Part shown: one piece after another, positions 47,058 through 57,900 of the stretch
Layout: each line of letters starts with the position of its first letter
Numbering within the stretch: position 1 is the first letter of the stretch
Source: Chondrus crispus
Taxonomy: Eukaryota; Rhodophyta; Florideophyceae; Gigartinales; Gigartinaceae
Direction of reading: 5' to 3'
DNA length: 64,000 nucleotides
NCBI RefSeq assembly: GCF_000350225.1
Contig: NW_005179177.1
Location: 1-64,000 of the forward strand
Made by a program: the position numbers and the translations under genes
Notes under the pieces: generated by a model
Seen by the model: the letters and a program-made list of their open reading frames with translations, nothing else
Told to the model about the DNA's origin: nothing
Database searches by the model: none

Positions 47058-47700
47058 TGTTGATACAATCGTGTCATTCGTCAACATTAGATGCACTGTA
47101 CAAGGTTTCCATACAAGGCCTCTTTGTCCCACAAAACTTCGTTGAGGGGGAGTGGTCTACTCGTGCTCGTACTGTACCTTCAGTGATCTTTACGTGTGCA
47201 GGTGCTTCAGCACTGTGCGCCCTACCGACACTTCTTGCACTACTGCAACGGCTCTCCCTACCGACACTGTTCAGCCTACTGACACTGTTCGAACCGACAC
47301 TGTCTGTTCCTAGGAAACCATCAACTGCTCGAAATAGGATAGGATACATATCGTAGAGGGTTGTCTGCAAAGCTGAAGAGAGAGAGGCACGAACACAGAA
47401 CGAAGTAAACTTCACGCTTTGGTGAGCATTCACCCCGTCATTAGCAAGACTTTGCTAAGTGCCTTCGCGCACTGTCCCCGCGCTCGTGTGCGCTGCCCTC
47501 GCGCTCGTGCGCACTGTCCTCGCGCTCGTGCGCACTGTCTCTGCGCTTGTGCGCACTGTCCTCGCGCTCGTGCGCACTGTCCCTGCGCTCGTGCGCACTG
47601 TCCCTGCGCTTGTGCGCACTGTCCTCGCGCTCGTGCGCATCTCTACCGTCACACACACTCGAGACGCCGCCTTCGGCGTCTCGCCCCAAGACGCACAACA
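47058..47700 (+). repeat. Copia-3 LTR B, shared by both bodies
   Basis: 643 bp with seven to eight 21-bp units. It is preceded by the purine tract GAAGAGGCGGTAG and followed by CTTGCAAG, a perfect palindrome at the primer-site position. Confidence 0.93.
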
Positions 47701-47798
47701 CTTGCAAGTTTATAGTGCGTTCTTCTGCACTTATATCGTTTTACGTACTCCTTTTTTTTACTATCCCTACTTCGTTGTTCAACACAAATTATATCGTC

Positions 47799-49484
47799 AT
47801 GACGGATTCTTCTTCTTCCAGGCTACAGGCCAACGCTGTGGATCAAGTCAAGAAAGAGTTGGACAAGGTTGATCGGAGCCATCCGATGATGGATAACATT
47901 TGCACTGAGGTTCTTGAGGCCCTGGAACAACCTGTTCCTGAGATTGTTCTTTTCTTACTGGATCGTATTACTCCTGAAGTGTTAATAAACCCTGCTTCAA
48001 TGGAGAAAAGGCAGATTTTCCATGCACTGAGAAAACTACTGGAATTTGCTGGAACTACGGTTGGCTATGCTCCAGGTATACCGATGCCAAACAAAATATC
48101 GTCTGCTCTGTACGCTGGGTATCCTGAATTGCTCGAACAAGCGAACGATATGCTCAGCAACTATAAAACCTACGGCACGATTTACAAAGTTGTGACTCCG
48201 AACGAAGGTTCCCCTGCCCCCTTATCTCCTGCTCCTGGTTCGATGACATACCGGCCAAGGTTAGTGGACGCAGACCGCCGTAAAGACAGAAGTGATTCTG
48301 AAAAAGAAGAACCTGGCAATCGGCAAAATTATGCGTCTGGTCCTGATCATGATCGCTCGAAGCTGACACAAACTTATTCCAATCTCGCAAAGAACAGGCA
48401 GGCTGTTGCGAATGAATTTAACCAAAGGGATTCTAAGTTTTCGGGTTCCCCAGGCACTGGTCTCGCTTTGCACTTGGTCAAACGGAAGTTCAACGAACTG
48501 ATATTCGAACAAGAAATCCCACAGTCTCAGACAGTACAGTTAATGCACAACTGCCTTTCTGCCATTGCCAACGAGTATTTCTATTCCAACGTTCGTGACG
48601 TCGCCAAGACGACTGACGAGGCATTCAAAGACCTCGAGAACCGCTTCAACTCCAAGCAACATCATTCTCAGGCCCTTGCTTACCTTCGTCGTCTATCTTT
48701 TGAAGGTATCAAAAACGAAAAGAGTTGCTCCAACCTTGAAGCCCTTTCTATTGCGCATTCTCGAATTATCGAGTATATCCCTCATTGTGGTCCATCGTAT
48801 CAGGGTGAGCATCAAGACGGTCACATGTCCGAGTTCCTGGCATCTATGGTTGACGGCCAAGATTGGGCAGAAAACGTTCTGACCGCCCGCATAACTGCCA
48901 CCGGTTCGTTGAATGGAATGGACTACAATTCTTTCTATGCTATGCTTATCTCCGCACTTACTCTCCTCGAAAACCGCAAGAACCATTCGTCTACGTCCGG
49001 AACGGAGTCTCCATCAATTTTTTATGGAGAAAGGTACGGAAACACCCCCTTCTACAAGAAAAGTTCACACGGAAACCCACGAGCACGCTACCGCCGTTCA
49101 CTAGCTCAGTTGATCGCCCTCAAGAACAGGACCCGGTGCCTCTGTTGCAATGCACTCGGACATTGGGAGAACGAATGCCCTCAACGTGGCTCAACCATGA
49201 CCTCCATCATTCGATCACGCATCAAGGACAGGGGTAGAAGCGACAAGGCCGTTGCTGAGGTATTGTATGCCCTTGTAAAAGGCGATGACAACTTCGAGGA
49301 GTACATGGAAGCCGTGGGAACTGTTGAAGAGACAGAAGACAACTCCGCGAATGCATTCGAAACACTGTTCAATGAGACGAACCCAGATGAAGACATCATC
49401 ACAGAGCTCAAGAATACATTCGACGAGCTGGTCACTTCCGACAGCAATGAGACTGAGACAGAAAATGGTAATCCGGGTTTTTGA
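47799..49484 (+). CDS. Copia-3 Gag, second copy
   Basis: The protein is identical to that of the first copy, including the CX2CX4HX4C knuckle. ATG at 47799. The distance to the first copy is 5681 bp, as for all internal features. Confidence 0.9.
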   Translation: MTDSSSSRLQANAVDQVKKELDKVDRSHPMMDNICTEVLEALEQPVPEIVLFLLDRITPEVLINPASMEKRQIFHALRKLLEFAGTTVGYAPGIPMPNKISSALYAGYPELLEQANDMLSNYKTYGTIYKVVTPNEGSPAPLSPAPGSMTYRPRLVDADRRKDRSDSEKEEPGNRQNYASGPDHDRSKLTQTYSNLAKNRQAVANEFNQRDSKFSGSPGTGLALHLVKRKFNELIFEQEIPQSQTVQLMHNCLSAIANEYFYSNVRDVAKTTDEAFKDLENRFNSKQHHSQALAYLRRLSFEGIKNEKSCSNLEALSIAHSRIIEYIPHCGPSYQGEHQDGHMSEFLASMVDGQDWAENVLTARITATGSLNGMDYNSFYAMLISALTLLENRKNHSSTSGTESPSIFYGERYGNTPFYKKSSHGNPRARYRRSLAQLIALKNRTRCLCCNALGHWENECPQRGSTMTSIIRSRIKDRGRSDKAVAEVLYALVKGDDNFEEYMEAVGTVEETEDNSANAFETLFNETNPDEDIITELKNTFDELVTSDSNETETENGNPGF

Positions 49485-49518
49485 GTGCCAGTGCATACTT
49501 TGTGGATAATGCACTGGC
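49475..49518 (+). promoter_or_regulatory. -1 ribosomal frameshift signal, Copia-3 second copy
   Basis: GGGTTTT then TGA, a 5-nt spacer and the same 10-bp stem GCCAGTGCAT/ATGCACTGGC as in the first copy, without change. Confidence 0.85.
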
Positions 49519-50686
49519 TTCAATGCTTCCACTACCTCCCAGTCCAACGAAATGGGAATCAGTTGGGAAGAAGAAGCCTTTTATTTGGAGAATGACCTGT
49601 GGTAGACGTCGCAAAATCGGGCGACTCAAATGGCGCTCCGGTTCAGAACGGCTGTACATACCAGTGAAACTCCACTATCTCACTGAACATTTACGCCACA
49701 CTAGACGACATTCTGTTGGACGCCCTCCGGACTTCGAAGGGGCTTGTCTTGATATTGGCTCTCCTCGGTCACTCATTGGTCTCAGTCAAGCCCGAGCGTA
49801 TTGTCGAGCACTTGGAATTTCCCTTCAGTTGTCACCCTCGCAGACTACCTTCCGTTTTGGCACCTACCCCTCTCGATCCATAGGAAGACTCAAGGTCCTT
49901 ATCCCTACCCGGCAGGGAATGTTGAAAGTTTATGTAGATGTTGTACCTGAGAATATACCTCTACTCATCGGTTTGGATACGATGTTTGCACATTCCCTAC
50001 AACCGTTGGCGATTGACATGAAGCTGCAGTGTGTGAAGCACAATTGGACAACACCCATCGAATTGCGACACGGACACCTCTATCTCTATTGGAAACCCAA
50101 CCTTATGACTATATTCTACACAACAAGACAGCTAGAGCGACTTCATCGTCACTTGCTTCACCCTTCTTCCCGAAAGCTGTATGAACTGCTGCGCCGTGCC
50201 GAACCTGAAAAGTTGCCTGCGGATACACTGAGCATCTTGCAGAAGATATCAAGGTCATGTGAGACTTGCAATTTGTACTCTCCCAGACAAATCTCTTTCC
50301 AGATCAGAAGTACAGATCAGATCAAGTTCAACCACAAAGTCATACTGGACATCATGTTTTTGAAGGACAAGAAGAATCGCCCTCGCCCTGTGCTTCATAT
50401 AATTGATGCTGGTACACGGTTCAGTTCAGCTTCTTTCCTCAAAGACAGCTCCACAAACACCGTTTGGAATACGTTTGTAAAGATCTGGTCCTCGATGTAT
50501 GTCGGATTTCCCGAGTGTTTGCTTACTGATCAAGGTTCTGTATTCCTTTCAAAAGAATGGGCATACAAATTGCGAGACTTCAGAGATCAAACTACGTCAT
50601 ACGGGTACAGAGAGCCACAACTCTTTGGGAATAGGGGAGAAATACCACTCAACTTTAAGAACGATCTACCAAAAGGTTCGCTGTGA
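49481..50686 (+). CDS. Copia-3 protease and N-terminal integrase, second copy
   Basis: 401 codons, the same protein as at 43800-45005, again without an ATG at the start and ending in the same premature TGA within integrase. Confidence 0.85.
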   Translation: MSASAYFVDNALASMLPLPPSPTKWESVGKKKPFIWRMTCGRRRKIGRLKWRSGSERLYIPVKLHYLTEHLRHTRRHSVGRPPDFEGACLDIGSPRSLIGLSQARAYCRALGISLQLSPSQTTFRFGTYPSRSIGRLKVLIPTRQGMLKVYVDVVPENIPLLIGLDTMFAHSLQPLAIDMKLQCVKHNWTTPIELRHGHLYLYWKPNLMTIFYTTRQLERLHRHLLHPSSRKLYELLRRAEPEKLPADTLSILQKISRSCETCNLYSPRQISFQIRSTDQIKFNHKVILDIMFLKDKKNRPRPVLHIIDAGTRFSSASFLKDSSTNTVWNTFVKIWSSMYVGFPECLLTDQGSVFLSKEWAYKLRDFRDQTTSYGYREPQLFGNRGEIPLNFKNDLPKGSL

Positions 50687-52694
50687 CCACCGTGATCTAA
50701 CAGAAGATATTCTTCTTGCCAAATCTGTGCAGGCTATGAACGAGACAGTAGGACCTCATGGGCTAGTCCCTTCACTTCTCGTGTTCGGAATTCTACCAAA
50801 TTTACCATCTGTTTCCTCGAGAGAATTCCCAAATCAGAGGGAAAGACTGAGAGCTGCGGCGACCGCTCGTGCTGAGTACGAGAGGATTATTTCCAGGATG
50901 CAAGTCCGACGAGGAATCCGATCTATCCCTCCCCCAGCTGCCGACCGCAAGTACAATCCTGGTGACTTTGCATACGTCTATCGCGAAGGATTGAGGCATT
51001 ACACGGGTCCTCATCTCATTGCTTCGGTTGACGACAAATGCGTTCGTTTGTATCTTGGAGAGCGTACTGGACCAAGATCATTCAATGTGTCCCAACTCAG
51101 ACCTGCCCCAGTCACAAGACATCCGACCTACGATGAACAACTCATGGAACTTGATGATGGACCACCAACTGTCCTGCACACCGAAATACTACACCCCAAA
51201 GACCCTCGTGCAGGACTTTTTGATGCAGCCAAGAGGAAGGAGATATTAGGATTAGTCGAGCGCGGCACATTCAAGTTGGTACTGGAAGAAGAAGCTGGTC
51301 TGAATCCTAACTTGATACCCTCCCGTTACGTTCTAGCGATCAAGCATTCCAGCGACGCCTCCACAGTCTACAAAGCTCGACTTGTACTTGGTGGTCATCG
51401 AGACAAGGAGAAACGGTCAGTGGTACACAACACGTACAACTTGAAACAATCGTCCATCCGGATCATTCTAGCACTTGCTACCATACTAGGTTTTGATGTG
51501 TGGTCTCTGGACGTAAAGCAAGCCTACCTTCAAGCTGCATCCAAGCTACGTCGAAAACTTTTCGTCAAACCTGAATCTATCGAACTCAAACCAGGCGAGC
51601 TTTTACAAGTTGTCAAACCCTTGTATGGGCTAACAGAGAGCGGAGACTACTGGTGCGAGACGAATCACAGGTTCCACGTGGACAAATTACGCATGAAGCA
51701 ATCAACTGGAGACTTTGCTCTATTCTTCCGCCGCGCCATGAACAAGTTGATTTCGATCTCCGGCTCGTACGTGGATGACGTATTGCAGACTGGAACGCAG
51801 GAGGAGAAGAAGCGGATACAAGAAGAGTTCCGAAAGGTTTTTGATGTGAAGATTTCCCATGCCAAGAAATTCATGTACACCGGACTTGAATGTGACACTG
51901 GCGATAAGACTGAACGCAAGCTTTCTCAACAGCACTACATCTCTAGGCTGCATTTTCTCAAGAAGGATTCTTCTTTTCCGGAATTTAGCTCGCTGCGAGC
52001 TCAGCTTGCGTGGGTTGTCCACACTCGCCCGGACATCGCCGCTGCAGTGTCTTTCGCGGCACAAGTCACTGAAACAATGCACGACTCCACATGCAACCAG
52101 GCTCTGAACTCAATTCTCAAACATCTCCAGGCCACCGCATATCGTGAACTGAAATATCCTAAACTGGATATGGATTCGCTCCGGATCTTGGTGTACGTCG
52201 ACGCATCTCACAACAACCGAGAAAACAATAGATCACAACTGTGTTTTCTCATACTACTGGCAGACAAGACCGATCGTTGTTCCTTTCTTCATTACACATC
52301 TTACAAGTCGAGACGCGTTACTCGTTCAAGTATGGCTGGTGAGACATTGGCTTTCGTGGACAGATTCGACTGTGAATTACTCCTGCGACATGACCTCATG
52401 CGTTGGCTTGGCCGAGAGCTACCTATACTCATGTTTACGGATAGCGAAATACTTTTTGATGTGTTAACTCGCTCATGTTATACAACCGAAAAACGTTTGA
52501 TGATCGATATCAGTTCTGCAAGAGAAGCTTACCGTGAAAAGAAAATTGCCAACGTCGCTCTCATTCATTCTGACTACAACTACGCTGACTCACTCGCAAA
52601 GATCAAAGGAAACGGTGCCATGCAAAAGCTGATGGAAACCAACAAAGTCAGTCACCCGATACGACAGTGGGTAATCCAACCCAGTCAAAACTAG
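50499..52694 (+). CDS. Copia-3 integrase C-terminus, RT and RNase H, second copy
   Basis: 731 codons identical in translation to the first copy. It carries the integrase Glu block, Y-V-D-D and the RNase H end. The frame relation to the upstream ORF is unchanged, so the break predates the duplication or is functional. Confidence 0.85.
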   Translation: MSDFPSVCLLIKVLYSFQKNGHTNCETSEIKLRHTGTESHNSLGIGEKYHSTLRTIYQKVRCDHRDLTEDILLAKSVQAMNETVGPHGLVPSLLVFGILPNLPSVSSREFPNQRERLRAAATARAEYERIISRMQVRRGIRSIPPPAADRKYNPGDFAYVYREGLRHYTGPHLIASVDDKCVRLYLGERTGPRSFNVSQLRPAPVTRHPTYDEQLMELDDGPPTVLHTEILHPKDPRAGLFDAAKRKEILGLVERGTFKLVLEEEAGLNPNLIPSRYVLAIKHSSDASTVYKARLVLGGHRDKEKRSVVHNTYNLKQSSIRIILALATILGFDVWSLDVKQAYLQAASKLRRKLFVKPESIELKPGELLQVVKPLYGLTESGDYWCETNHRFHVDKLRMKQSTGDFALFFRRAMNKLISISGSYVDDVLQTGTQEEKKRIQEEFRKVFDVKISHAKKFMYTGLECDTGDKTERKLSQQHYISRLHFLKKDSSFPEFSSLRAQLAWVVHTRPDIAAAVSFAAQVTETMHDSTCNQALNSILKHLQATAYRELKYPKLDMDSLRILVYVDASHNNRENNRSQLCFLILLADKTDRCSFLHYTSYKSRRVTRSSMAGETLAFVDRFDCELLLRHDLMRWLGRELPILMFTDSEILFDVLTRSCYTTEKRLMIDISSAREAYREKKIANVALIHSDYNYADSLAKIKGNGAMQKLMETNKVSHPIRQWVIQPSQN

Positions 52695-52738
52695 GCTCCC
52701 CCATCTAATGTTGTCCTCAGACATTGAAGAGGCGGTAG

Positions 52739-53339
52739 TGTTGATACAATCGTGTCATTCGTCAACATTAGATGCACTGTACAAGGTTTCCATACAAGGC
52801 CTCTTTGTCCCACAAAACTTCGTTGAGGGGGAGTGGTCTACTCGTGCTCGTACTGTACCTTCAGTGATCTTTACGTGTGCAGGTGCTTCAGCACTGTGCG
52901 CCCTACCGACACTTCTTGCACTACTGCAACGGCTCTCCCTACCGACACTGTTCAGCCTACTGACACTGTTCGAACCGACACTGTCTGTTCCTAGGAAACC
53001 ATCAACTGCTCGAAATAGGATAGGATACATATCGTAGAGGGTTGTCTGCAAAGCTGAAGAGAGAGAGGCACGAACACAGAACGAAGTAAACTTCACGCTT
53101 TGGTGAGCATTCACCCCGTCATTAGCAAGACTTTGCTAAGTGCCTTCGCGCACTGTCCCCGCGCTCGTGTGCGCTGCCCTCGCGCTCGTGCGCACTGTCC
53201 TCGCGCTCGTGCGCACTGTCTCTGCGCTTGTGCGCACTGTCCCTGCGCTCGTGCGCACTGTCCTCGCGCTCGTGCGCATCTCTACCGTCACACACACTCG
53301 AGACGCCGCCTTCGGCGTCTCGCCCCAAGACGCACAACA
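52739..53339 (+). repeat. Copia-3 LTR C
   Basis: 601 bp. It is 42 bp shorter than LTR B, exactly two 21-bp units of the minisatellite. It ends GCACAACA and is followed by the CAAGC duplication, which fixes the 3' border of all three LTRs. Confidence 0.93.
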
Positions 53340-53601
53340 CAAGCGTTCCCATCTTCCGTGTGATGGGCAGTGCAGAAGACGACAGAGCGCAGGGTGTACA
53401 GTAGCGTGTGAGGAAACATTACAGAGCTTACGCAAACGAGAATTTTCAGCAATACACACGCAGAAATTCTGCATCATCTATTTCTGAAATCCATTTCTGA
53501 AAATTGTGTGAACACTTTTCAAAAACATTTACGCAAAACATAGACTTTACCTGCTGTCCCCCTCTCTCTGTTTCTCCCCGCCGGGCTCCCTTTTATTCTA
53601 C
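53340..53601. other. short non-coding stretch between Copia-3 and the disrupted plastid-protein gene
   Basis: No feature is recognised. CT-rich sequence starts at about 53550. Confidence 0.4.
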
Positions 53602-54618
53602 CTATCTTCCCTCTCCAACCCGCCCCCAAGTCCCAGGGCCCGGAACCCTGATCCGTTTCCCTCCCTTCCCCTCCTGCTGGCCCTTCCCTTCGCCTTCTCC
53701 GCCCTCTTTTTCCCTTCGGGGCCTCCCCGACACGTTCCCTTTGTCCCTCCATGGGCAAATCCCCGCACTGGCCCACGAATCAGCAACCGACAAGCCTTCT
53801 TTCTCTTCGGAGCAACTGCCGCCCAGCGTTCGAGCAGTCACAAGCTGACACGTGTTTAATTCCCCAACAGTACCCTCCCTTGTCTCCAGCCTCAATGCCC
53901 AAGAGAGCAACATTCCTTCTCGGGGGTACTGTATCACCAATCCACGAAGCGCAGTGTCTCGTGATGTCAGCCTCACCAGGAGCGACAGCTGCAGCCGCTC
54001 AAATGCATCGTCTTGACGTCGCGCGTCGGCCAAGGAGAGATTTGCTCCGCCTTCACCGGCATGAACCCGATTTAAATATTTGCGCACATCAATCGCCCCT
54101 CCAGCCATTACAACGACATCTTTCTCTCTGAATAACGACCCAAGCCTGCGCCCCGATCCATTTCCCACAACAGCAGCTGCCTGTGTGGCTTCTCGTCAAG
54201 CACCATAAGCTGCAAGTCCCTCGCCTCAGGTCTTCCCGCCAGTGAATTCAATGAGCGTCGCCCAAACTGCAGTTCCCTCCATGCGAGGTATCCAAACAGT
54301 CCAGCGGCGATCGTATCCACGACGACGTTTTGCGCGACCTGCGCGGGTGCATCGTCGCCTTAGGCCAGCCGTGCAAGGGCGAAAAGCGCCCCTATCGTTG
54401 CTGAGAAGGCCAGTGTGCTGAATAATATCAGCTTTGGTTTCCATAGCGGGTGAGCAATTTCCTCACGGAAGCGACGTTCCAACGATATACCGCCTGAATC
54501 ACAGTACTGCAAATCAGGTCCAGTTGCCAGCTCAGTCGTAGCCTCCGGGGATTGTTCAGTGGAGGGTCGGGGGTCTTCTTCCGTGGGTGGTGGCGTCGAG
54601 AAACCATATGTGGGCTTA
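53602..54618 (-). pseudogene. LPA1/REP27-type (DUF3493) photosystem II assembly gene, 3' part, disrupted
   Basis: Read on the minus strand from the Gypsy-2 insertion point: YGFSTPPPTEEDPRPST, LERRFREEIAHPLWKPKLIL, FSTLAFSATIGALFALARLA (first membrane helix), TAA (54362-54360), GDDAPAQVAQNVVVDTIAAG, LFGYLAWRELQFG (second helix), LAGRPEARDLQLMVLDEK, then after a one-base shift near 54120 DVVVMAGGAIDVRKYLNRV. This matches the plastid DUF3493 pattern: 'REEi..P.rk.rlflf', two helices, 'RdL.v', 'vvvaG'. Family members help assemble photosystem II in the thylakoid. The gene is broken by a stop, a shift and the Gypsy-2 insertion. Its 3' border is unsure. The exact family member cannot be decided. Confidence 0.62.
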
Positions 54619-54950
54619 TGTGCTAGCCTGCGCGTCTTTGTCGTGCAGCTAGGAAGTGGTGTAAGGCCGGTAGGGCCGTTGTAGAGTGATGCTGTGCGGT
54701 AGCATGCCCCTCTTTACTATGTGTCGTAAGAGAAGGAGACTATATACTAATCTATCGTAAAGGGATTCAGAACACGAGTGGAGGCAACGAGTGCTGGAGA
54801 GCGATATATGCCATGAAAGAGGTGCAAAATGCAATTGTAGCTAAAGTTGCAGCTGTGCATGACACGAAAGAAATGCAAGCTCGAATGCTCTCGGAGCGAC
54901 GGAATGATCCCCGAGTTGCCATATTTGGCTCCACGCCATATTTGGCTACA
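54619..54950 (-). repeat. 3' LTR of Gypsy-2
   Basis: 332 bp. It contains the near-repeat GCCATATTTGGCT-CCAC-GCCATATTTGGCT close to its U3 end, two copies in tandem that could bind a factor. Confidence 0.95.
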
Positions 54951-54960
54951 CTCCCCCCTT

Positions 54961-57900
54961 TTAGAGGGCAAGTGCGGCTCGGGCTTTTGCGACCAGCGCG
55001 GACGGGGTGCTCTTGCGTTGAAGGAGGCGTTCCAGCATCTGGGGTACGTCGTGTTTGACACGTAGAATAGGTTCAAGGGTATCTTCGGAGGTTGGTAAGC
55101 CTTTCCAACGGATGCGGATCTTGAGGCCCTCAGCGTTCTGTACAAGACCGAGAAGGCGGGCAACCGGCATTCCTGTTTCCGAGGACAAAACATGGGACAT
55201 GATGGCAGTAGTATCCAGAGCAGCATCCGAATAAAACTTGAGGCGAGATCCATGTATATCTTCGACGGCTCCGTTGCGGAGGTCTTCAACCTGAAAAGTA
55301 TAATCGTTGAGAGCCTTGAGAACGCGTCGAGGGCCCCGCCAGCGAAGAGCTAATTTTTCACCAGCAGTGAAGTCGGACCGGGCGACAAGTACAAAGTCGC
55401 CCTCAGTAAAGGTAGGAAGCGAACCTTGCGACGATGCTTGGCGGGAACGTGCGCGATTGCGTTGGAGCGTATTCTGCACTATCGGATGCAATTCTTGGCA
55501 ATGCTCCTGGAGTCTCTTAATGTTAAGGAGACGCTCGCGTTGCGCATCATTGACTGAAATTGCAGCTGCCGTAGTAGAACGCATGAACGTAGATATAGGT
55601 GGCGAAGATTCCATCCCAGTAAACGCTGTGATAGGGGAAACATTACCACGCTGTGGGGACGGGGCATTATTGAGGGCGCTCTGTAGGAGCGGTAGTAAGT
55701 CTGGCCATTCTTCGGGGCGCATCTGGAACTCGGACAGCACGGCACGAGTGACCCTAATAAGTTCTTTGCCCAGTCGTTCCACGGCACCATTGCTCCATGG
55801 GCAGTACGGTAACGTAAAGTGATGGGGTACTTTCAACCCTTTCGAAACCAAGCGGATGGTTTCGTTCTTGAAATGCGTGGGTCCGTCGGACATTAAACTA
55901 CCAGGGACTCCGAAGGCAGCGCACCAGTCAATAATGGCGTGAGCTGCATTCTCGGCTGCTGTGTCCTGGAATGCGAAGAACCACTTGTAATCTGAGTGGT
56001 CGTCTCGAAGCATCAAAACATACTTCGAACCTCCCGGAGTCTGACACAACTCGATGTAGTCAAATTGTAAGAGGTCGTTAGGCTTTGTGCCGTGAATGGC
56101 TGGTCCGTACGGGCGTGGAACTCTTTCACCGCCCACTGTAGAAAGGCAATGTATACAAGCGCGTACAAAGGCATGAACATCAGCGGGTAGGGTTACCCAA
56201 GAAAATCTAGCCTTCAAAACTGACTCTGTAGACTTACGACCACGGTGGCCGCTTGGGCCGGTGTGAGCAATGATACAGAGCCGCAGTTGCAAGTCCGAGG
56301 CATCGTCTGGAATCCAGACCGGACCATCGGGAAATGACCACAGTTCGTTGTGGAACACGAGGTGGGGTGGTCGGGCGGAAATATGGACATCCTGTGTTGC
56401 AGCAATGTCGGCACACGATGGCCACTCAAAGTCGGTGGCTGAGGAGGACGGCAGTTCAGGAATGCGCACTAGCCGGCGTACAGTAGTCGGTGTCACCGAC
56501 CAGCGTCCCAGAAGGTCTGCCCATACGTTGTCTTCGCCCTTGATATGAAAACAGGTGTAGCTATACATACTTAGACGGACCGCCCATCGCAGTACTTTGC
56601 GTAAAGATGTCTGCCATAGATCTGGAACAACGGAAAGGGGGTCGAAAGGAAAAATGAGGTTGTTGTGGTCGGTGTGTAAGTCGAAGCCGTCCGGTGAGGC
56701 CACGAGCCAATGCATGCGCTCTAGTGTAGCAAGAACCGCAAAGGCTTCTTTTTCTAGGATCGACCAGCCCAATTGTGTTGCGTTGAATCTGCCGGATAGG
56801 AATGCAAGAGGGCTGTGGCGTTGGTGAGAATGGGACTGCGAGAGGTCTGAATATGGGACCTGTGTTACAATTCCGGACCAGACTGTGTCCGAAGCATCGG
56901 TGTAAACACATAGTCTCTTTCGGTGGTCGCGGTGCGAAAGCGTCACTTGATTTGCCAAGGCCTGTTTGCATTTCTTAAACGCTGCTTGTTCATGGCTCGC
57001 AAAACCTAAGGCAGACAACGACACTCGGGAGACAGATCGCTTCGTACGTTTGTCAGCCTGCTCGTAGACACGCTCCATAAATTCATGAAGGGGTTTGACA
57101 AGGTCTGAGAACTGCGGGATGCCCTGCTTGACCCACTGTAACGCACAAATAAATTGTTGGAGGTGCGCACCAGTGGTTGGGGGTTCCATGGCGAGCAAGG
57201 CGGTCATGCGGCGGGGGTCGTACTTGATTCCATCCGCGGACACGAGGCGGCCGCACCAACGGATTTGCGTAGCAAACAAGATGCATTTCAAAGGATGCAG
57301 CTTGATATTTCGAGCGACGCAGATAGCAATAAAGTTGCGGATAGAGTGGAGTAGTCCGGGGATGGTTGGATCGTGGAACAGGACGTCATCCAGCCAGACC
57401 AGGACCTTTTTGCGCAGTTCCGGAGCGAGAAGGCCGGCAAGAGCAGACTGAAGGTGAGAGACTGCGTTGGTAGTCCCATGCAAAACGCGGGTGGGTGTAT
57501 AAATTCCGTCGGGTGTGACGAACGATTGACACTCCTGTGAGTCAGGGTGCAATGGTAGCTGCCAGTATCCATGTGAAAGATCAAAGTTGGCGAAAATTTT
57601 TGCATTGGAGAGCTTTGTCAGCTCGTGTTCTAGGTTGGGCATGGGGTACTGGTGATGGGTGGTATACTTATTAACGGGACGAAGGTCGACCGTAAACCGA
57701 AACAATGCCCCTGGTTTTGGAACTAACAACGGGGCACAAGCCCAGCGAGAGGTTGGATTTGAATACGCCATTCCATGGCGTACTAGATTGGAGACAAACT
57801 CTTCCAAGAACTCCCGCTGCTCTTGGGAATAATTTCGGAGACGCACTTTGACTGGGCGGGCATCGGGAGTGAGGATGATCTTGAGTGGAGTGATATCTGC

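Larger units (their letters stand above)
41402..53339 (+). mobile_element. Copia-3 tandem array: LTR-body-LTR-body-LTR
   Basis: Three LTRs (41402-42019, 47058-47700, 52739-53339) alternate with two bodies that give identical proteins. The outer flanks carry one perfect target duplication CAAGC (41397-41401 and 53340-53344). No duplication is visible at the middle LTR. LTR ends are TGTTG and CAACA. This is what unequal crossing-over between LTRs of sister copies gives. Near identity also makes an assembly error possible. The body carries gag, protease-integrase and RT-RNase H in three frames. Confidence 0.93.
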
